Shown: one piece after another, positions 50,242 through 60,141 of the stretch
Position numbering within the stretch: the first letter of the stretch is position 1
Layout: the number at the start of each line of letters is the position of its first letter
NCBI GenBank assembly: GCA_022511225.1
Contig: JAFLRZ010000009.1
Span: 24,546-88,545 of the forward strand
Direction: 5' to 3'
Length of the DNA: 64,000 nt
From: Eubacterium sp.
GTDB lineage: Bacteria; Bacillota; Clostridia; Oscillospirales; Acutalibacteraceae
Made by a program: the position numbers and the translations under genes
The notes under the pieces: generated by a model
Told to the model about the DNA's origin: nothing
What the model saw: only the letters and a program-made list of their open reading frames with translations
The model's database searches: none

Positions 50242-52650
50242 ATGGATTACAATTTTAAGAAAATCGAATCAAAATGGCAGAATGTCTGGTATTCTCAGAA
50301 TACCTTTGCTGCAAAGCAGGATTATTCTCTGCCAAAATTCTATTGCCTTGTTGAATTCCCTTATCCGTCAGGTCAGGGACTTCACGTAGGTCATCCCCGT
50401 TCCTATACGGCACTCGACATTGTTGCCCGTAAGAAAAGACTTCAGGGCTACAACGTGCTTTATCCTATGGGTTGGGATGCATTCGGACTTCCTACAGAGA
50501 ATTTTGCTATCAAAAATCACATTCATCCCGAAGAGGTTACTAAGACAAACGTAAGTCACTTCAAATCACAGCTTCAGGCATTAGGCTTCTCATTTGACTG
50601 GACGAGAGAAATCAACACGACCGATCCCTCATATTATAAGTGGACACAGTGGATTTTCCTTCAGCTCTTTAAGAAGAATCTTGCATATAAAAAAGAAATG
50701 GCTGTAAACTGGTGTACCTCCTGTAAGTGTGTGCTTGCAAATGAGGAGGTTGTTAACGGCGTATGCGAGCGTTGCGGCAGTGAGGTTATCAGAAAGAATC
50801 AGAGCCAGTGGATGCTTAAAATTACAGAGTATGCACAAAGACTCGTTGATGACCTTGATGAGCTTGATTTTATAGACAGAGTAAAGGTTCAGCAGAAAAA
50901 CTGGATTGGCCGTTCAACAGGTGCAGAGGTTGATTTTGGCACAACTCTCGGAGATACGCTTACAGTTTACACCACAAGACCCGATACACTTTTCGGTGCA
51001 ACCTATATGGTTATCTCACCTGAGCATCCGCTTATCGAAAAGTGGGCAGATAAGCTTACAAATCTTGATGAAATCCGTGCTTATCAGCAGGAGGCTGCAC
51101 ATAAGTCCGACTTTGAGCGTACAGAGCTTAATAAGGATAAGACAGGTGTTATGCTCATGGGTGTGAAGGGCATAAATCCTGTTAATGACACTGAAATTCC
51201 GATTTTCATTTCAGACTACGTACTTACTTCATACGGCACAGGAGCAATTATGGCTGTTCCTGCACACGATACCCGTGACTGGGAATTTGCAAAGAAATTC
51301 AATCTTCCTATCATTGAGGTTGTTGCAGGCTCTCAGGTCGGCGTTAAAAACGAAGCATTTACTGATTGCTATACAGGCAAGCTTGTCAACTCCTCCTTCC
51401 TTACAGGTATGAGCGTTGAGGAAGCAAAGGAAGCAATCACAGACTGGCTTACCAAAGAGGGTAAGGGACATAAAAAGGTCAACTTCAAGCTCCGTGACTG
51501 GGTATTCTCTCGCCAGAGATATTGGGGCGAGCCTATCCCAATCATTAAGTGCGACGATTGTGGCTACGTTCCCGTACCTGAAAGCGAGCTTCCGCTCAGA
51601 CTTCCTACTGTTGACAGCTATGAGCCTACAGATACAGGAGAGTCACCGCTTGCAAAGATGACAGACTGGGTAAATACAACCTGTCCTTGCTGCGGCAAGA
51701 CTGCTAAGAGAGAAACAGACACTATGCCTCAGTGGGCAGGCTCATCATGGTACTTCTTAAGATATATGGATCCTCACAACGACAAGGAGCTTGTATCTCC
51801 TGAGGCAGTTAAATATTGGGGCCCTGTTGATTGGTATAACGGTGGTATGGAGCATACAACACTTCATCTGCTCTATTCACGCTTTTGGCATAAATTCCTT
51901 TATGATATCGGCGTTGTTCCTACTAAAGAGCCATATGCAAAGAGAACGTCACACGGTATGATTTTAGGCGAGAACGGCGAAAAGATGTCAAAGTCAAGAG
52001 GTAACGTCGTTAACCCTGATGAAATTGTTGATCAGTACGGTGCAGACACAATGCGCCTTTATGAAATGTTCATCGGTGATTTCGAAAAGGCTGCACCGTG
52101 GAACAGTGACTCAATCAAAGGCTGTAAGAGATTTATTGAACGCTTCTGGAATTTACAGGAAATTGCCGTTGACGGTGACGAATATTCAAAAGAGCTTGAA
52201 GCATTGATGCACAAGACAATCAAAAAGGTAACTGAGGACATCGATAACCTTAAGTGCAACACTGCAATTGCCGCAATGATGAGTCTTGTTAATGAGATGT
52301 ATTCAAAGGGCGTAAATAAGGCTGAGCTTAAAACTCTTACAATTCTCCTTAACCCATTTGCTCCTCACGTTACGGAAGAGCTGTGGCAGAATATGTCATT
52401 CGGCGGAATGGTAAACGAAGCAAAATGGCCTGAATATGACGAGGAAAAAACTAAGGAAAACTCAGTTGAAATCGTACTTCAGATTATGGGTAAGGTTCGT
52501 TCAAGAATCACAGTTCCGGTTGACATTTCCAAGGAGGACGCAATCGCTCTTGCTAAACAGGATGAGCGTATTGCTCAGGCTATTGAGGGCAAGCAAATCA
52601 AAAAAGAAATCTATGTTCCCGGCAAGCTTGTAAATATCGTAGCAATCTAA
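50242..52650 (+). CDS. leuS: Leucyl-tRNA synthetase
   Basis: LeuRS (802 residues) charges and proofreads tRNA-Leu. Class I motifs are HVGH at 48-51 and KMSKS at 581-585. A zinc knuckle ([21 protein letters not shown]) and a CP1 editing domain with [12 protein letters not shown] and [12 protein letters not shown] are visible. The start follows TTGGAGGGTTAATAT. No T-box lies upstream, and expression seems driven from the upstream operon. Confidence 0.97.
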   Translation: MDYNFKKIESKWQNVWYSQNTFAAKQDYSLPKFYCLVEFPYPSGQGLHVGHPRSYTALDIVARKKRLQGYNVLYPMGWDAFGLPTENFAIKNHIHPEEVTKTNVSHFKSQLQALGFSFDWTREINTTDPSYYKWTQWIFLQLFKKNLAYKKEMAVNWCTSCKCVLANEEVVNGVCERCGSEVIRKNQSQWMLKITEYAQRLVDDLDELDFIDRVKVQQKNWIGRSTGAEVDFGTTLGDTLTVYTTRPDTLFGATYMVISPEHPLIEKWADKLTNLDEIRAYQQEAAHKSDFERTELNKDKTGVMLMGVKGINPVNDTEIPIFISDYVLTSYGTGAIMAVPAHDTRDWEFAKKFNLPIIEVVAGSQVGVKNEAFTDCYTGKLVNSSFLTGMSVEEAKEAITDWLTKEGKGHKKVNFKLRDWVFSRQRYWGEPIPIIKCDDCGYVPVPESELPLRLPTVDSYEPTDTGESPLAKMTDWVNTTCPCCGKTAKRETDTMPQWAGSSWYFLRYMDPHNDKELVSPEAVKYWGPVDWYNGGMEHTTLHLLYSRFWHKFLYDIGVVPTKEPYAKRTSHGMILGENGEKMSKSRGNVVNPDEIVDQYGADTMRLYEMFIGDFEKAAPWNSDSIKGCKRFIERFWNLQEIAVDGDEYSKELEALMHKTIKKVTEDIDNLKCNTAIAAMMSLVNEMYSKGVNKAELKTLTILLNPFAPHVTEELWQNMSFGGMVNEAKWPEYDEEKTKENSVEIVLQIMGKVRSRITVPVDISKEDAIALAKQDERIAQAIEGKQIKKEIYVPGKLVNIVAI

Positions 52651-52665
52651 ATTTTATTAATAAGA

Positions 52666-52685
52666 GCGGTCATAGCAATGATCGC
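52666..52685 (+). repeat. Small palindrome between leuS and the GH38 gene
   Basis: GCGGTCAT (52666-52673) pairs with ATGATCGC (52678-52685) with one G-U pair around AGCA. There is no T tract after it, so it is not a normal terminator. The form is like the other dispersed hairpins but the loop and flanks differ. Confidence 0.45.
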
Positions 52686-52714
52686 CCAAACTACTACATA
52701 ATAAGGATAAAATT

Positions 52715-55700
52715 ATGTCTAAGAAAAAGATTTATACAGTTGCAACCTCTCACCTTGATACAATCTGGTCTTGGGATTTTGAAACTACCGTCAGCAGATA
52801 TATTTATGATACTCTTGTTGATAACATCGCTCTTTTCAAGAAATATCCAAGCTACGTATTCTCCTTTGAAGGCTCATATCGCTATGAGCTTATGGAGGAG
52901 TACTATCCCGAACTTTTTGAAGAAATGAAGGAATATGTAAAGCAAGGCAGATGGAACGTCTGTGGCTCGGCATATGAAAACGGCGACACAAACTGTCCTT
53001 CACCTGAAGCACTTTTCAGAAACGTTCTTATCGGCAATTCATATTTTTATGAAAAATTCGGCAAGAGAAGTGTAGACATTTATCTCCCTGACTGCTTCGG
53101 CTTCGGCTGGGCATTACCGAGTATTGCTCACCATGCTAATCTTATGGGATTTACAACGCAGAAGCTTGCTTGGGGCTGTGCCTACGGAGTACCGTTTGAT
53201 ATTGGCAAATGGTACGGTGTTGACGGTAATTATATCTATGCAAGCTGTAATCCTCACGATTATTATTACACGTTAACTAAGCTTCGCGACTGGGATTTTG
53301 TAGAGAATAAGCTTAAGGAAAACGAGAAATACGGGCTTGATTGGACTTATATGTTCCACGGTATCGGTGACCGTGGCGGTGCACCTGAGGAAAAGTCCGT
53401 AAAATTTGTAGATGACGAAATTAAGAAGAACGACAGCAGTGATATTGAGGTAATTGCCGCATCTGCCGATCAGATTTTCCACGATATCGATGAAAAACTT
53501 CCTGAAGATGTCAAGTCTAAGCTTCCTGAGTGGAAAACAGAGCTTGTTATGCAAAATCACGGCGTCGGCGGATATACCTCCCGTGCAATCGGAAAACGCT
53601 GGAATGCCAAGTGTCAGGAGCTTGGCGATATGGCAGAGCGTGCAGGCGTTATGGCAGATTATTTCGGTACTGCCGATTATAATGAAAAAGTCCTTGAAAA
53701 GTCTTGGAAAAGAGCTATTGCTCATCAGTTCCACGATGATACACCGGGCACCTCTGTTCAAAGAGCATATCGTCGTTCTTGGAACGATTATGCAATGTCA
53801 ATCAATCAGTTTTCCGGTGAGCTTGAGGCTTCTCTCGCATCACTTACTACTCTTATGAAATCTGATTTCTGCACCGGTATTCCCGTAATGGTTTCAAACT
53901 CTGTAGAAGCTAAGAGAGTGAGTGCCGTTACAATGAAGCTTAAGGATATTAATTCACCGTATGTTCGTGTCTATAATGACAAGGGCAGGGAGATTAAGAG
54001 CCAGACGTCAGTTAATAAGGACGGCATTATGGAGGTAGTCTTTATTGCCGAGGTTGAAAGCCTTGGTGCGCGTGTCTACGATATAAGACCAAGCTCCGAG
54101 CCTTGCTGCGTTAAGTCAAATCTTATGATTGAAGACGACGTTATGGAAAATCAGAAGTACATCGTCAGACTAAATAAAAACGGTGATATTCAGTCAATCC
54201 TTGATAAAGAGGACGATGAAAGAGAGCTTCTTGCAAAGCCGATTGTACTCGGTCTGTTTAACTACACAGGCTCAAAGGATTGGCCTGCTTGGGAAATGAA
54301 CTTTGATGAGGCAAATAAAGAGCACGACAGAATCCCTGCCTGCGTAACAGTCAAGATTCTTGAAAACGGTCCTGCAAGAGTGTCATTCGAGGTTGTTCAG
54401 AAAGATAACAAGTCAGTGTTCAAAACGATTATTTCTCTTACAGACGGCAGTAGCGTTGTTGAAATATTCAAGGAAATTGAATGGCAGTCAATGCGCACAA
54501 TGTGCAAAAACCGCTTTGCTCTCACTGCTCAAAATCCAAAGGCTACATTTGATCTCGGTCTCGGTGCTATCGAAAGAGAGAATATGAGCGAAAAGCTTTT
54601 CGAGGTTCCTGCACAGAAGTGGGCAGATATTACCGATAAAAGCGGAGATTTCGGTGTGTCAATCATCAGCGAGTGCAAGCACGGCTGGGATAAGTTTAGC
54701 GATAACACACTTCGTCTTACTGCTATTCATACCCCGAAGAAGAACTATAGAATCGACTCAATGCAGTCAATGATGGATTTAGGTCTTAACCGCTATTCCT
54801 TTGCAGTTTTCAGCCATAAGGGCAAGGTCGGCACAGAAACTCAGCTTGAAGCAAAGAAGTTTATTCAGCCGCTTTTAGCAACTGTTTTTGACAAGCATCA
54901 GGGTCCGCTCGGCACAAGCTACAGCTTCGGCTCATTAAGCACTAATGACGTTATCGTAAGAGCAATCAAATTACCGCATCATAATATCGATAACGGTGAG
55001 GTTATCGTTCGTTTTAACGAAGGTGCAAATAAGACTGTAGATGATTTCAGATTCACTCTCGGAGAGGGCGTAGAAAGTGCAAGAGAGCTCTACGCAAGCG
55101 AGGAATTTCTTGCAGACGCTGCAGTTGAAAACGGTGCTCTTGTAACAAGCTTTAAGCCTTATGAGGTAAAAACCTTTGCACTCAGACTTAAACCGTCATC
55201 AGTCAAAGGTGAAAAGGCGGTCTCAACTCCTGTAGAGCTTGAATATAACGAAACCTTAATTACAAAGCAGAATCAGAAGAGCAGAATTAATGCTATACCT
55301 CGCGAAATTATCTCTGAAGTAATTACGGCTTGCGGTGCAAGCTTTGAAATTTCGCAGAATGATACCAATAACGCATTAGTATCTAATTCACAGAAGATAA
55401 TTGCAAAAACAGGTGGTAAGATAAAATTCCTTTGCGCAGGCACTAAAGATGATAAAGCAACGTTTATCGTTGACGGAAAAGAAATACAAAAAACAGTAAA
55501 TCTTTCCGATAAAGCCTTTGCCGGTTGGGATTTATATGACCTTGGCGAAACTGCTTTCGTAAATACAGGTCATCTCGGCTTTGAGGCTACTCATTCTCAC
55601 GATACAAACGGTAAAGACCTTTACGCTAAGGGTATGTATTTCTACGTCGTAACTCTTGACGTAAACAAAGGCAGTGAGATTATTCTTCCAAGTGATAATG

Positions 55701-55963
55701 AATTGCTCATTTTGTCTGCCTGTGAGGTTAATTCACCAAAGGCTTCACTCGTTACACCGCTTATGGATGAAGTGCCTGAAAGAGAGGTTACATTCCATAA
55801 GAATCTTAAAGAAATGTTATGGTATCTTCAGTCAAAGCTTATCTGGAATATCAACGATAAGGACGATTATTTCAGACATAACAATAACGGCAAAAACGGC
55901 AAGAGAGTGGAGCAGGGCAAAAAGAATATTAAGTCAAGAACATTTGAAACAGTCGGACACTAA
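52715..55963 (+). CDS. Alpha-mannosidase, GH38 family
   Basis: This 1082-residue glycosidase fits GH38. The N-terminal catalytic domain has SHLDTIWSWDFE (His13, Asp15 as metal ligands) and IYLPDCFGFGWALP with Asp126 as likely nucleophile; HQFHDDTPGTSVQRAY near residue 340 is a conserved GH38 segment with a further zinc ligand. The mid and C-terminal beta-sandwich domains follow. There is no signal peptide, so it acts in the cytoplasm on imported mannosides. The start follows AAGGATAAAATT. It is in an operon with a GH29 fucosidase 3 nt downstream. Confidence 0.88.
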   Translation: MSKKKIYTVATSHLDTIWSWDFETTVSRYIYDTLVDNIALFKKYPSYVFSFEGSYRYELMEEYYPELFEEMKEYVKQGRWNVCGSAYENGDTNCPSPEALFRNVLIGNSYFYEKFGKRSVDIYLPDCFGFGWALPSIAHHANLMGFTTQKLAWGCAYGVPFDIGKWYGVDGNYIYASCNPHDYYYTLTKLRDWDFVENKLKENEKYGLDWTYMFHGIGDRGGAPEEKSVKFVDDEIKKNDSSDIEVIAASADQIFHDIDEKLPEDVKSKLPEWKTELVMQNHGVGGYTSRAIGKRWNAKCQELGDMAERAGVMADYFGTADYNEKVLEKSWKRAIAHQFHDDTPGTSVQRAYRRSWNDYAMSINQFSGELEASLASLTTLMKSDFCTGIPVMVSNSVEAKRVSAVTMKLKDINSPYVRVYNDKGREIKSQTSVNKDGIMEVVFIAEVESLGARVYDIRPSSEPCCVKSNLMIEDDVMENQKYIVRLNKNGDIQSILDKEDDERELLAKPIVLGLFNYTGSKDWPAWEMNFDEANKEHDRIPACVTVKILENGPARVSFEVVQKDNKSVFKTIISLTDGSSVVEIFKEIEWQSMRTMCKNRFALTAQNPKATFDLGLGAIERENMSEKLFEVPAQKWADITDKSGDFGVSIISECKHGWDKFSDNTLRLTAIHTPKKNYRIDSMQSMMDLGLNRYSFAVFSHKGKVGTETQLEAKKFIQPLLATVFDKHQGPLGTSYSFGSLSTNDVIVRAIKLPHHNIDNGEVIVRFNEGANKTVDDFRFTLGEGVESARELYASEEFLADAAVENGALVTSFKPYEVKTFALRLKPSSVKGEKAVSTPVELEYNETLITKQNQKSRINAIPREIISEVITACGASFEISQNDTNNALVSNSQKIIAKTGGKIKFLCAGTKDDKATFIVDGKEIQKTVNLSDKAFAGWDLYDLGETAFVNTGHLGFEATHSHDTNGKDLYAKGMYFYVVTLDVNKGSEIILPSDNELLILSACEVNSPKASLVTPLMDEVPEREVTFHKNLKEMLWYLQSKLIWNINDKDDYFRHNNNGKNGKRVEQGKKNIKSRTFETVGH

Positions 55964-55966
55964 ACT

Positions 55967-57349
55967 ATGAAATATAATTTTGATAAAAACTGGACTACTG
56001 ACAATAACGGCTTTCCGCTATATGACAGCGAGGTTGAGCGTTATATATCAGTAGTGCCTGACCAAAGACAGCTTACTCATCTTCAAAAGCCGTTTTACGC
56101 TTTTATCCACTTTGGTATGAATACTGCAACTGCACGAGAATGGGGAACAGGCGAGGAAACTCCTGCCGATTTCACTATCACCTCGGTTGACGTCAGGCAG
56201 TGGGTAAGTGTAATTAAATCAAGCGGTGCAACAGGTATAATACTTACCTGTAAGCACCACGACGGCTTTTGCCTCTGGGATACGGCTTATACCGATTTTT
56301 CTGTAAAAAATTCTAATTATGACGGCGATATTGTAAGAGAACTGTCACTCGAATGTGTAAGACAGGGGATTGATTTCGGAGTATACCTCTCACCGTGGGA
56401 TATGCACGATAAACGCTACGGAACGAGTGCATATAATGACTATTTCTGCAATCAGCTTACAGAGCTTCTCACCAATTACGGCACGATATTTGAAGTGTGG
56501 TTTGACGGTGCTAAAGGCTCAAATGCCGTAAGCTTTGAGTATGATTGGGAAAGATATTTTAGCGTTGTTCGTTCCCTTCAGCCTGACGCAAATATTGCAA
56601 TATGCGGTCCTGATCTTCGCTGGGTAGGCAATGAGGGCGGCAAAACGCGTAACAACGAATACTCCGTTGTTCCTGCAATGCTTCAGGATTCCGAAAGAAT
56701 TCATGAGCTTTCTCAGCATTCTGAGGGTATGGCTGATGAGCTTAAAAAGATTGACTCAAAGGATGAGGACTTAGGCTCACGCAAGATACTCCAAAAGTAT
56801 AAAAAGCTTTGCTTCTATCCTGCCGAGGTCGACGTGTCAATCCGCAAGGGCTGGTTCCATTCGGATGATGAAAATATGACAGTCAAATCAGCACGTAAGC
56901 TTTTTAATATTTATCTTAATTCTGTCGGCAAGAACTGCACGCTTCTTTTGAACGTTCCGCCTGCCAAAAACGGCAAAATTCATAAAAAAGACGTAAAGGT
57001 GCTTAACTCACTCGGCAAAAAAATAAAGGCTGTAACACAAAACCTTGTATTACAGCAGAATTTAGGCGAGCTTGATAAAAGTATTCCTTATATTGATTTT
57101 GAATTTGACAGTGCTCATAAGCTTAAATGGGCGGTGCTAAAGGAGGATCTCAGCTTCAGCCAAAGAGTAGAAGCATACGACCTTTATATCAAAAAAGCAA
57201 ACGGAAGATATAAAAGAATTTTCAGCGGTACAGTAATCGGCTCGCAAAGAATTATTAAGATTAATAATAAAAGCGCCGTCGGCGCCCGACTTGTAATAAG
57301 ACAAAGCCGTTCAAACCCCGTGCTTTCGTCAGTTGCTTTTTATGAATAA
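55967..57349 (+). CDS. Alpha-L-fucosidase, GH29 family
   Basis: The 460-residue protein matches GH29. HFGMNTATAREWG, LTCKHHDGFCLWDT (96-106) and the nucleophile region FEVWFDGAKG (Asp180) are visible. A C-terminal beta domain (about 370-460) follows. No signal peptide is seen, so it is probably cytoplasmic. With the upstream GH38 gene it suggests breakdown of fucosylated, mannose-containing oligosaccharides taken up from outside; no transporter is adjacent. A terminator follows 6 nt after the stop. Confidence 0.9.
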   Translation: MKYNFDKNWTTDNNGFPLYDSEVERYISVVPDQRQLTHLQKPFYAFIHFGMNTATAREWGTGEETPADFTITSVDVRQWVSVIKSSGATGIILTCKHHDGFCLWDTAYTDFSVKNSNYDGDIVRELSLECVRQGIDFGVYLSPWDMHDKRYGTSAYNDYFCNQLTELLTNYGTIFEVWFDGAKGSNAVSFEYDWERYFSVVRSLQPDANIAICGPDLRWVGNEGGKTRNNEYSVVPAMLQDSERIHELSQHSEGMADELKKIDSKDEDLGSRKILQKYKKLCFYPAEVDVSIRKGWFHSDDENMTVKSARKLFNIYLNSVGKNCTLLLNVPPAKNGKIHKKDVKVLNSLGKKIKAVTQNLVLQQNLGELDKSIPYIDFEFDSAHKLKWAVLKEDLSFSQRVEAYDLYIKKANGRYKRIFSGTVIGSQRIIKINNKSAVGARLVIRQSRSNPVLSSVAFYE

Positions 57350-57355
57350 ACTTTT

Positions 57356-57388
57356 AACCCACTGTTTTTTGAAAATAGTGGGTTTTTA
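57356..57388 (+). terminator. Terminator after the glycosidase pair
   Basis: AACCCACT (57356-57363) pairs with AGTGGGTT (57377-57384), then TTTTA. Confidence 0.8.
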
Positions 57389-57462
57389 TATGTCACAAAA
57401 TATGTACCTTTAACGAATATAGAAGTGAAAGGAATTCCTAAAAAGCTGAAAGGAGGTTGAAT

Positions 57463-58032
57463 ATGTTTGACAATGCGCTGATACGGCTGATTAAGAATAA
57501 TACCGAAAAGGGTATGTCAGCCCTTATGGAGCAGTATACGGGGCTTGTATATACAGTCGTAAAAAATAAAATATCGGCTGTTTGCAGTGCTGAGGATATT
57601 GAGGAAACAGTCAGTGATGTTTTTGTTGCCTTTTATAATCAGATTGATAATGTCAATCTTGAAAAGGGAAGCCTGTCGGCATATTTGATATCAATTGCCA
57701 AAAGAAAGGCTGTTGATAAATTCCGAACGGTGTGCAAATCCTGTGAGATAAGCACGGATGATGACGGCTTTATTGAAATTCCGGATAGCTTTAACCTTGA
57801 AAATGAGGCAGAGAAAAATGAGCTTTACCGAAATTTGATTAACGAGATTAATTCTCTGGGAGAGCCTGATTCAACAATAGTTTTTTGCAGATATTATCTC
57901 AGCTTGCCCTCAAAGGAAATTGCTCGGCTTGTAAGCCTGAGTGATGACAATGTACGCAAGCGACTGCAAAGAGCATTAAGAAAGCTTGAAAGCAAGCTGA
58001 AAGGAGTTTACTATGAAAATAAATTTGTATAA
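57463..58032 (+). CDS. ECF-type RNA polymerase sigma factor
   Basis: The ATG at 57463 follows AAAGGAGG by 6 nt and gives 189 residues. Region 2 (LMEQYTGLVYTVVKNKISAVCSAEDIEETVSDVFVAFY) and region 4 (IVFCRYYLSLPSKEIARLVSLSDDNVRKRLQRALRKL) are clear, with no region 3, which defines ECF sigma factors. The adjacent membrane gene overlaps it by 20 nt and is the likely anti-sigma factor. I could not recognise an autoregulated ECF promoter upstream. Confidence 0.93.
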   Translation: MFDNALIRLIKNNTEKGMSALMEQYTGLVYTVVKNKISAVCSAEDIEETVSDVFVAFYNQIDNVNLEKGSLSAYLISIAKRKAVDKFRTVCKSCEISTDDDGFIEIPDSFNLENEAEKNELYRNLINEINSLGEPDSTIVFCRYYLSLPSKEIARLVSLSDDNVRKRLQRALRKLESKLKGVYYENKFV

Positions 58033-59074
58033 GGTATTTGACGAATCGGATATGGATAATCTTGTAAATGTATCTGATGATAATATTACAGTGCCGATTG
58101 ATTGTGAAACGGCGCAGAGAGTAAAAGCAAGAGTTTTCGATAAGCTTAGTATAAACAGCAAGGGCAAAGCCTCTGCTAACAAAAGAAGAAAGATTATTTC
58201 TTACAGAAGATTAATTGCAATTGCCGCAGTATTGGTAATATTGCTCGGCAGTATAACTACAGGCGCAACAGTTCACTTTAAGCCTGACAGTGCACTTGCT
58301 CAGTATCTTACGTTTGATGATACCGTTGACTTAAGCACTTTAGGTCAGGATCTCGATGTGCATACTGAATCAAACGGATATGAGTTAACTCTCAAGCAGG
58401 TGATGTCCGATAATTACACTATGCACCTGTTAATTGAATGCCCGACTGAAAATGATTTAATGCTATTTCCGAACGAATTAGATATACGTGTAAATGGCAG
58501 GGCTTACTTTGATGGCTTTAGTCAAACCTTACGGTTTTACGATAATAATATGTGCGATTTGATTATTCAAGGATTAAGAAATATAAAAAATAATGACACT
58601 GTAACGATAAAAGTTACAAGCCTTAGTTACTATAATTACAAGACAGAAGATTTTACCGATAATGAAATAAAGGGCGACTGGACCTTTAAATTTGACGCAT
58701 TAAGAGCAGATGTTAAACAAAAGCTTGATTGCGTGAAAACAATTAAAGACGAAGAAAGCGAATATAAAATCAAACGCTTAATCGTATCACCGCTTGGAAT
58801 GTATATTGATTTCAAGCAAATAAAGGGAGATAGTTCAACCGGAAGAAGCTTTGTCGAAAACTCAATTAACGGGGATTATGTTATCGTTGAGATGAAGGAC
58901 GGCACACTTTACACGAACGCTGTGGGTGCAAGAGATTTTGATATATCTGTAGGAGGCACAGCAAGATTTGGTCATGCGTATCGTGGTAACATCGACGTTA
59001 CTTTCTTAAAAGTAATCAACGTTGACGATATTAAGTCAATTACCATTGATAATAACGTAATCTATAAAGCATAA
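58013..59074 (+). CDS. Membrane protein, likely DUF4179-type anti-sigma factor
   Basis: The 353-residue protein has a cytosolic N-terminal segment of about 63 residues, one membrane segment (about 66-85, LIAIAAVLVILLGSITTGAT) and an extracellular part of about 270 residues with beta-rich sequence. DUF4179-type proteins are regularly encoded after ECF sigma genes and are thought to hold the sigma factor at the membrane. The 20-nt overlap with the sigma gene supports this pairing. The extracellular signal is unknown. Confidence 0.75.
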   Translation: MKINLYKVFDESDMDNLVNVSDDNITVPIDCETAQRVKARVFDKLSINSKGKASANKRRKIISYRRLIAIAAVLVILLGSITTGATVHFKPDSALAQYLTFDDTVDLSTLGQDLDVHTESNGYELTLKQVMSDNYTMHLLIECPTENDLMLFPNELDIRVNGRAYFDGFSQTLRFYDNNMCDLIIQGLRNIKNNDTVTIKVTSLSYYNYKTEDFTDNEIKGDWTFKFDALRADVKQKLDCVKTIKDEESEYKIKRLIVSPLGMYIDFKQIKGDSSTGRSFVENSINGDYVIVEMKDGTLYTNAVGARDFDISVGGTARFGHAYRGNIDVTFLKVINVDDIKSITIDNNVIYKA

Positions 59075-59079
59075 CAGAG

Positions 59080-59114
59080 CAAAGCACTCAGCTAATCACT
59101 GAGTGCTTTGTTTG
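59080..59114. terminator. Terminator between convergent genes
   Basis: CAAAGCACTCAG (59080-59091) pairs with CTGAGTGCTTTG (59099-59110) over 12 bp, followed by TTTG. It ends the sigma/anti-sigma operon and could also serve the converging minus-strand operon. Confidence 0.8.
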
Positions 59115-59150
59115 TTGAATTGTTTTATCATCAAGTTAATTATAAACATT

Positions 59151-59558
59151 TTATTTAAAATGCTTTGTAAATATTATTTCCAGTGCCTCTCCCGGAAGAA
59201 GCAGTGAACCGGAATCAACGTAACCGAGCTTTCTGTAAAAATGCTGTGCCTGTTCGTCGGATAGACTGGAGGTCATCACCATATTATAACCATCCTGCTT
59301 TATTTGATTTTCCCAGAATTCAACAAGCTTTTTTCCAAGGCCTTGACTTCTGTGTCCATCTAAAATGTACAGCATATTCATAAAAGGTGTATTGTCCCAA
59401 AACAGACTCCAGCGCAGCCAGCCGATAATTTCGTCATCTAATTCAAGCAACAATATTCTGTGTTGATAAATCAATGATTTTATTTCGTCTTTCCTTATGT
59501 GTTTGTCATTTTCTTTCAAAAATGGATAGTCATTGATTTCTGCTAATCGTATATTCAT
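59151..59558 (-). CDS. GNAT family N-acetyltransferase
   Basis: A 135-residue single-domain GNAT protein. MLYILDGHRSQGLGKKLVEFWE is the acetyl-CoA loop and AQHFYRKLGYVDSGSLLLPGE the C-terminal motif. The start follows GAGGTAAAAA on the minus strand. It is the last gene of a minus-strand operon with the HD-like and radical SAM genes. Its substrate is unknown. Confidence 0.88.
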   Translation of the reverse strand: MNIRLAEINDYPFLKENDKHIRKDEIKSLIYQHRILLLELDDEIIGWLRWSLFWDNTPFMNMLYILDGHRSQGLGKKLVEFWENQIKQDGYNMVMTSSLSDEQAQHFYRKLGYVDSGSLLLPGEALEIIFTKHFK

Positions 59559-59566
59559 TTTTTACC

Positions 59567-60106
59567 TCATTTTATTTCGCTAATTATATCTGTATAAAAT
59601 TGATTCGTGTATTTATTCATTTCATCGCACATTAGTTGTGTTTCAGGCAGATAGCATTTACCCTTGTTTAGTACATTTTTCTGCATAAAATCAAGTGTTT
59701 CTTTAAGTGTTTGTCCTCTTACAGACCCTGTTATCAGAGTTTTTACAACGGTGTAGGTTTTGCCGCCTTCAAGAATATGCGCATCGTGAAGAATTTTGCC
59801 CTCAATTGTTTCGGGAATTTCAGTGCGCTGAGATTCCCAAGCAATTTTGACTATCATATCAATATCTGTGGTATTGTAATTGTGCTCTAAAAGCCATTCT
59901 CTTATGCGTTCCTCGTCGCTGTAAATAAAGCCGTGAAAGCACATTGCAAGCATAAGATATTCGTAATTAATGGTATAACTGCTTTTTTCTAATATATCAT
60001 CAATCTTTTTTCTGACAAGTTCAATGTGCCACATATTGTGCATAATATCCTTGTCACAATAATACGGTGTGATAAATTCCGTAAGTTCATTTTTGCTTAT
60101 TTTCAT
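59567..60106 (-). CDS. HD-domain-like protein with altered HD motif
   Basis: The 179-residue protein resembles small HD phosphohydrolases in helical pattern: CDKDIMHNMWHIELVRKKI (first His), MLAMCFHGFIYSDEERIREWL where the HD pair is expected, and GKILHDAHILEGG where ILxDADrlD is expected. The second motif reads His-Gly instead of His-Asp, and the third has HDAH. Metal binding and activity are therefore uncertain. The start follows AAAGGAACAAAAGT. It is 8 nt from the GNAT gene and 35 nt after the radical SAM gene. Confidence 0.65.
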   Translation of the reverse strand: MKISKNELTEFITPYYCDKDIMHNMWHIELVRKKIDDILEKSSYTINYEYLMLAMCFHGFIYSDEERIREWLLEHNYNTTDIDMIVKIAWESQRTEIPETIEGKILHDAHILEGGKTYTVVKTLITGSVRGQTLKETLDFMQKNVLNKGKCYLPETQLMCDEMNKYTNQFYTDIISEIK

Positions 60107-60141
60107 ACTTTTGTTCCTTTCTAAAATTATTAGTCTATATT

